Shown here one piece after another: positions 8,201-10,934 of a DNA stretch of 10,934 nucleotides. The stretch is from CALKZN01 sp964633815 (GTDB lineage Bacteria; Pseudomonadota; Gammaproteobacteria; Arenicellales; Arenicellaceae), in contig CAZWHW010000045.1 in NCBI GenBank assembly GCA_964633815.1, positions 1 to 10,934 of the forward strand, given 5' to 3'. The notes beneath the pieces were generated by a model. That model did not search any database, had not been told where the DNA came from, and saw only the letters and a list, made by a program, of their open reading frames with translations. Within the stretch, counting starts at the first letter, position 1. Every line of letters starts with the position of its first letter. The position numbers and the translations under genes are program-made.

Positions 8201-10668
8201 TTGTTCAAGGCTTATGGCCGGCACTGAATTCTGCAGGGCTATTAGTTTTTTCTCCACAAGCTCGCGCTTTAGCTCAATTGTTTTGGGTTAGTGTCGATAA
8301 GGCTGATGCAATGATTGAAACATGGCCGACTCGTGCGGCAGGTGCAGTGAAATTGCGTGAGTTATATGCTGACGAATCAGCAATGGAGTTGATGGTTCAA
8401 GAAATTTCAATGAAGCTTGAAGAGTTTTTTAGCAAAGCTGTGTTTGAATTGTCTAGTAGTGTGTTGTTATTGTCGGCTGAATACTTGGTTGAAGAGCTTG
8501 CAGCAAAGAAAGTGTCATTTGTACGTAGTAAATATGCAAAAGCGCTTGGCTCGCAATTTAATAAGTCGATTGGCACGGCTGGCATCAAGCAATTGAAAAG
8601 TATTCTCAAGGAATTAGAGGTTAGGCCTTTACAACAGTGGCAAGTGGCAAGTTCATGGGTGAAGGCATTTATTGATAAGAGTACAGTAGATAATGCTCAT
8701 TATGGGGATGAGTTGGTTGGGGTTTTGTGCTGCGAACATGCCATTGATTTTGATGATAAAAGTATGGACTTAGATATTGCAGTCACTGATTTGTTGGGCG
8801 AGCATTCTCGAATTATTGAGCAAAAAATAGCAATTCAATTAGATGATTTTATTCAACGAGTAGCACATCATGAGAATGAAGTTTTACCTGGTTATCAGCA
8901 ATATTTAGAGCTTCGCCAAGAGGTGCTTGAAGAAAAGCGCAAAGAATTGAAATTGCATGCGTTTAAGCCGCGACCACTGAGTTCATTTGTTCGTAACAGG
9001 TTGATTAATGAGTCTTATTTGCCGCTGATTGGTGATAATTTAGCTAAACAAATGGGAGCTTTGGGAGATGATAAGCGAACCGATTTGATGGGCTTGTTAA
9101 TGATGATTTCTCCTCCGGGTTATGGTAAGACAACATTAATGGAATATGTTGCGAGCAAGCTGGGTTTGATTTTCATGAAGATTAATTGTCCATCACTTGG
9201 GCATGATGTGACCTCGCTAGATCCCGAGCAAGCGCCTAATTCAACAGCTCGCCAAGAGCTTGAAAAAATCAATTTAGCCTTCGAGATGGGGAATAATGTG
9301 ATGCTATATTTAGATGATATTCAGCATACTCATCCTGAATTTTTACAAAAATATATTTCTCTTTGTGATGGCACTCGCCGAATTGAAGGAGTTTGGCAGC
9401 AGGAAACGAAAACCTATGATATGCGCGGCAAGAAATTCTGTGTGGTGATGGCAGGTAATCCGTATACTGAATCAGGAGAGCAGTTTAAAGTTCCTGATAT
9501 GTTGGCGAATCGTGCTGACATCTATAATTTAGGTGATATTTTAGGTGGAATGGAGGAGCAATTTGCTTTGAGTTATATAGAAAATGCATTAACGTCGAAT
9601 CAAGTGTTGGCACCATTGGCTGTGCGAGAAATGAGTGATGTATATCGACTGATTAAGATAGCTCAGGGTGAGAATATTCCAACTACTGATCTTAATCATC
9701 AATATAGTGGAGCTGAGGTCAAGGAAATTACCGATGTTTTGCAGAAAATGTTTATAGTTCAAGATGTTATTTTAAAAATCAATCAGCAATATATTGCCTC
9801 AGCCGCCCAAGATGATAAATATCGTGTGGAGCCACCATTTAAGCTTCAAGGTAGTTATCGTAATATGAATAAAATGACAGAAAAGATTTCAGCTGTCATG
9901 AACGAGGCCGAATTGATGCAATTGATTGAGGATCATTATTTGGGTGAATCTCAATTATTAACAACTGGTGCCGAAGAAAATTTACTCAAACTGGCTGAAT
10001 TGCGCGGTAATATAACGCCAGAACAAATAACTCGATGGAAGCAAATTATTGATGATTTTCAAAGAAATAAGGTATTAGGTGGTGATGGTGCTGATGTTGG
10101 GAATAAGGTGGTTTCACAGCTCAATGAGTTAGTGAAATCAGTAGGCGAAATTGGGAATTTTTCGTCGGCAATAATCAATCACAATCAAGCTCAGTCAGTT
10201 CAGCAAGCGAAATTAGATAAAAATGATCAAAAATTACGTTTGCAAGAGCTTGCAATTGTAAAGGATGGTCATGCTGGCCTCATGGGAGTGCTACAGCAAA
10301 TTAATCAGACAGTTTCAGAGCAGCAAGTAAAAGCGAACAGAAGTTTACAGCGATCTAGAACTAAAGAACTAGCTAATGAAAATACAAACCATGGTAATTT
10401 GTTGACGGCTCTTGAGAAAATTAATATTGCTCTAGAAGGAATGCAAAGTAAACCTACTCAAAAAATAGAAATTAATAATCAGCCATTGCCAGAGTTTGCC
10501 GGAATATTGGGAAATTTAGTAAATGTTGTTGAAACGGGTATTTTGCCGATTGTGCATTATATGGAAAAAAAGTTTGATATTGATAAGCGTACTTTAGATA
10601 AAATTCATCAGGTTTCAGCTGATGTTGATAATATGTATCAAAAATTTATTGAGAAGGGTGATTCTTGA
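5227..10668 (+). CDS. Giant AAA+ ATPase, DUF3686 type ('DNA repair ATPase')
   Basis: An 1813-residue cytoplasmic protein; no signal peptide or membrane segment is seen. Residues about 40-430 are beta-rich and match what I recall as DUF3686, a region found with AAA modules in proteins annotated 'DNA repair ATPase'. Residues about 445-860 are long helices with coiled-coil character. A short beta segment follows at 859-890, then a mostly helical region to about 1240. The AAA+ module covers about 1240-1560: Walker A SPPGYGKTT at 1295-1303 (Lys1301), Walker B MLYLDD at 1359-1364, sensor 1 Asn1411 in MAGNPY, a candidate arginine finger Arg1429 in LANRAD, and a candidate sensor 2 Arg1545 in GSYRNMNK. 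Residues 1560-1813 form a helical tail. The Walker A begins with Ser instead of Gly, and the second Walker B acid is Asp instead of Glu. The start has a modest GGAA at 5217-5220. The repair role in the family name is, to my knowledge, not demonstrated; its position after pspA and flotillin genes suggests membrane-complex remodelling instead. Confidence 0.9.
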   Translation: MSEKDKVNLEGDVVDNAVAEGGSYEIIKKRLEKQGQELKGLAQALNEERIEEFGGSENEVIGRARVRTENNSIARDIVQVGSQLVFGYNVFIGLKRETKIEDVLSVFDLTETQEGVELKEVDVSSTYLSDQRFVDDFGELYRYYKESQLVGLQVRDSKLLVTFQIGEREDDIRVFRWSVSADQSEIKYIDNRGERDVQPPSKYDFEWIETNRNDFVHGMHPHVNILDTVFVETINGDLTVKIENNTEDGLGVYSEAVEEQDQSMDDASIAYVKINNLILLAVTPYKEEVVRYLVYNTLTETTVRIDAIGQSCILLPEDQGIIFPGGYYLETGEYKTFDNTDDKGLVFKRMYRSPNGEDVLYVFYEPVSGRFGLFSYNLISKSLQNPIYSNGYALFEDGRIIVFSAEDEPVRIHPMQIWQSPFFSTEYASQRPESTTELGKIGNSELVRGVSNLFEVVRLVENQQASMKIYENLSQSAKRIFDLHYWLEEGSRSNIADTLKQVATTSELVIDEFEKVQSIQRQSAKAMQEVQQTQSKLLSKLTTNSWEDAEQFVAVINEIRQQRGHIITVKDYRYIDIAGLEKLLKELDENEAVIGDKTIKFLSKQKSLMIYEERLEQFQKQSVAVTTNAQLKPLIENVDQTIQDLDLLSELVATLDIDDATVRTAIVDSVSEIYAKLNQVKARAAQRAKNLGSEEALAQFSAQFKLFSQSIANALSSSSTPEKCDEQLARLLVQLEDLESQFSEFDRFLSDIMDKREELYESFETHRQSLVEQQQRRAQTLSDSSDRILKTIEKRSLKFQERDQLNTYFASDSLVLKINDIVEELVKLNAEVAMDDIQARLKALQEQAIRALRDKVDIYEEGGKVIKLGAKHRFSVNTQELDLTIVPRNEQLFFHLLGTDFYELVESEGLADTQDYWNLSLESETQDLYRSEYLAHLFMQAAKSEKQDLSIKTLNDSCNSLEGLTKLVRDFSTPLYKQGYQKGIHDYDAARLVQGLWPALNSAGLLVFSPQARALAQLFWVSVDKADAMIETWPTRAAGAVKLRELYADESAMELMVQEISMKLEEFFSKAVFELSSSVLLLSAEYLVEELAAKKVSFVRSKYAKALGSQFNKSIGTAGIKQLKSILKELEVRPLQQWQVASSWVKAFIDKSTVDNAHYGDELVGVLCCEHAIDFDDKSMDLDIAVTDLLGEHSRIIEQKIAIQLDDFIQRVAHHENEVLPGYQQYLELRQEVLEEKRKELKLHAFKPRPLSSFVRNRLINESYLPLIGDNLAKQMGALGDDKRTDLMGLLMMISPPGYGKTTLMEYVASKLGLIFMKINCPSLGHDVTSLDPEQAPNSTARQELEKINLAFEMGNNVMLYLDDIQHTHPEFLQKYISLCDGTRRIEGVWQQETKTYDMRGKKFCVVMAGNPYTESGEQFKVPDMLANRADIYNLGDILGGMEEQFALSYIENALTSNQVLAPLAVREMSDVYRLIKIAQGENIPTTDLNHQYSGAEVKEITDVLQKMFIVQDVILKINQQYIASAAQDDKYRVEPPFKLQGSYRNMNKMTEKISAVMNEAELMQLIEDHYLGESQLLTTGAEENLLKLAELRGNITPEQITRWKQIIDDFQRNKVLGGDGADVGNKVVSQLNELVKSVGEIGNFSSAIINHNQAQSVQQAKLDKNDQKLRLQELAIVKDGHAGLMGVLQQINQTVSEQQVKANRSLQRSRTKELANENTNHGNLLTALEKINIALEGMQSKPTQKIEINNQPLPEFAGILGNLVNVVETGILPIVHYMEKKFDIDKRTLDKIHQVSADVDNMYQKFIEKGDS

Positions 10669-10679
10669 TGTATAGAATC
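10660..10679 (+). repeat. Short inverted repeat over the ATPase stop codon
   Basis: GATTCT at 10660-10665 and AGAATC at 10674-10679 can pair around an 8-base loop that begins with the TGA stop codon. The six A/T-rich pairs are followed by A residues, not T, so it is unlikely to be a rho-independent terminator on this strand. No better terminator was found in the remaining AT-rich 266 bases after the gene. Confidence 0.25.
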
Positions 10680-10878
10680 TAAAAAACATGAATTGAGTGA
10701 GGTTTATTTCAAATAAATAGAAATAGGAATGAATTTATTTGATGATCATTGTGTAAGTTTATTATTCAAATTAAAATTCTTGTACGCAGATATAAAAATA
10801 ATAATGTAAATCAAGCATTTATAGCTTTCATTGAAGCTTCTGATATTTCCTCTTAATTTTTATTTTTAAAGGCTTTTG

Positions 10879-10887
10879 TGCTATGAT
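10879..10887 (+). promoter_or_regulatory. Extended -10 promoter for the next gene
   Basis: TGCTATGAT fits the extended -10 pattern TGnTATAAT with one mismatch. The -35 position about 17 bases upstream reads TTTATT, which is poor, as extended -10 promoters tolerate. It lies in an otherwise gene-free AT-rich gap and points toward the possible start codon at 10919. Transcription would begin near 10893-10895, inside the inverted repeat described separately. Confidence 0.5.
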
Positions 10888-10904
10888 TTTGAAGTCAAAA
10901 ATCA
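10884..10904. promoter_or_regulatory. Inverted repeat overlapping the -10 box, candidate operator
   Basis: TGATTTT at 10884-10890 and AAAATCA at 10898-10904 form a perfect 7-bp inverted repeat with a 7-base spacer. It overlaps the end of the proposed -10 box and the expected transcription start, a typical place for a repressor site. I cannot assign it to a known regulator. It is AT-rich, so chance is a real alternative. Confidence 0.35.
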
Positions 10905-10918
10905 TCTCAAAATACAGC

Positions 10919-10934
10919 ATGACAGATACTCCAG
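10919..10934 (+). CDS. Possible start of next gene, cut by window edge
   Basis: An ATG at 10919 opens a frame (MTDTP) that runs to the end of the window. It lies about 25 bases after the predicted start of transcription from the extended -10 promoter, which supports it. There is no clear Shine-Dalgarno in front (tacagc), and only five codons are visible, so neither the start nor the product can be judged. Confidence 0.35.

Noticed and set aside
10703..10717. TTTATTT-C-AAATAAA palindrome after the ATPase gene as a terminator
   Set aside because: A single-base spacer cannot form a normal hairpin loop, all pairs are A-T, and no U-run follows.
10823..10838. AGCTT/AAGCT hairpin followed by T-rich DNA as the operon terminator
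   Set aside because: The stem has only 5-6 pairs and the T-run begins about 17 bases later, too far for rho-independent termination.

Overview
The window holds six complete or near-complete genes, all on the + strand, in AT-rich DNA with short intergenic gaps and mostly good Shine-Dalgarno sites. The gene content is typical of Gammaproteobacteria: homologues of E. coli YjfI, YjfJ, YqiJ and YqiK plus a giant AAA+ ATPase of the DUF3686 type. I cannot name a genus. No mobile element, tRNA, rRNA or CRISPR array was seen.

Layout. An unidentified protein with an N-terminal HxH motif (about 71-877) is followed by a 206-base AT-rich gap containing palindromes and a possible promoter. Four closely spaced genes follow, with gaps of 46-71 bases: a YjfI/DUF2170 protein (1084-1695), a PspA/IM30-family protein like YjfJ (1742-2431), a YqiJ-like membrane protein with a C-terminal OB-fold (2499-3176) and a YqiK-like flotillin (3248-5074). 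A strong 11-bp stem-loop (5086-5114) and a possible secondary promoter precede an 1813-residue protein (5227-10668) with an N-terminal DUF3686-like region, long helical arms, an AAA+ module at about 1240-1560 and a helical tail. The last 266 bases are AT-rich and non-coding, with a probable extended -10 promoter and an overlapping inverted repeat. A possible start of the next gene is cut off by the window edge.

How the genes may work together. PspA proteins are the bacterial relatives of ESCRT-III and coat or repair membranes. Flotillin (SPFH) and NfeD/YqiJ-type OB-fold proteins form paired membrane-microdomain scaffolds. In E. coli the yjfIJ and yqiJK pairs lie at separate loci; here they form one run of genes followed by a large AAA+ ATPase. 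The simplest reading is an inner-membrane maintenance or envelope-stress module in which the ATPase remodels the PspA or flotillin assembly, as Vps4 does for ESCRT-III. This is inference from gene order. Comparative genomics of the Psp system has, as far as I recall, already noted PspA next to AAA+ ATPases, flotillins and DUF2170, so the association itself is probably not new. The regulatory hypothesis for the YjfI-like protein, the EF-hand-like loop in the YqiJ-like protein and the non-canonical Walker residues of the ATPase are the points I consider most worth a second look.
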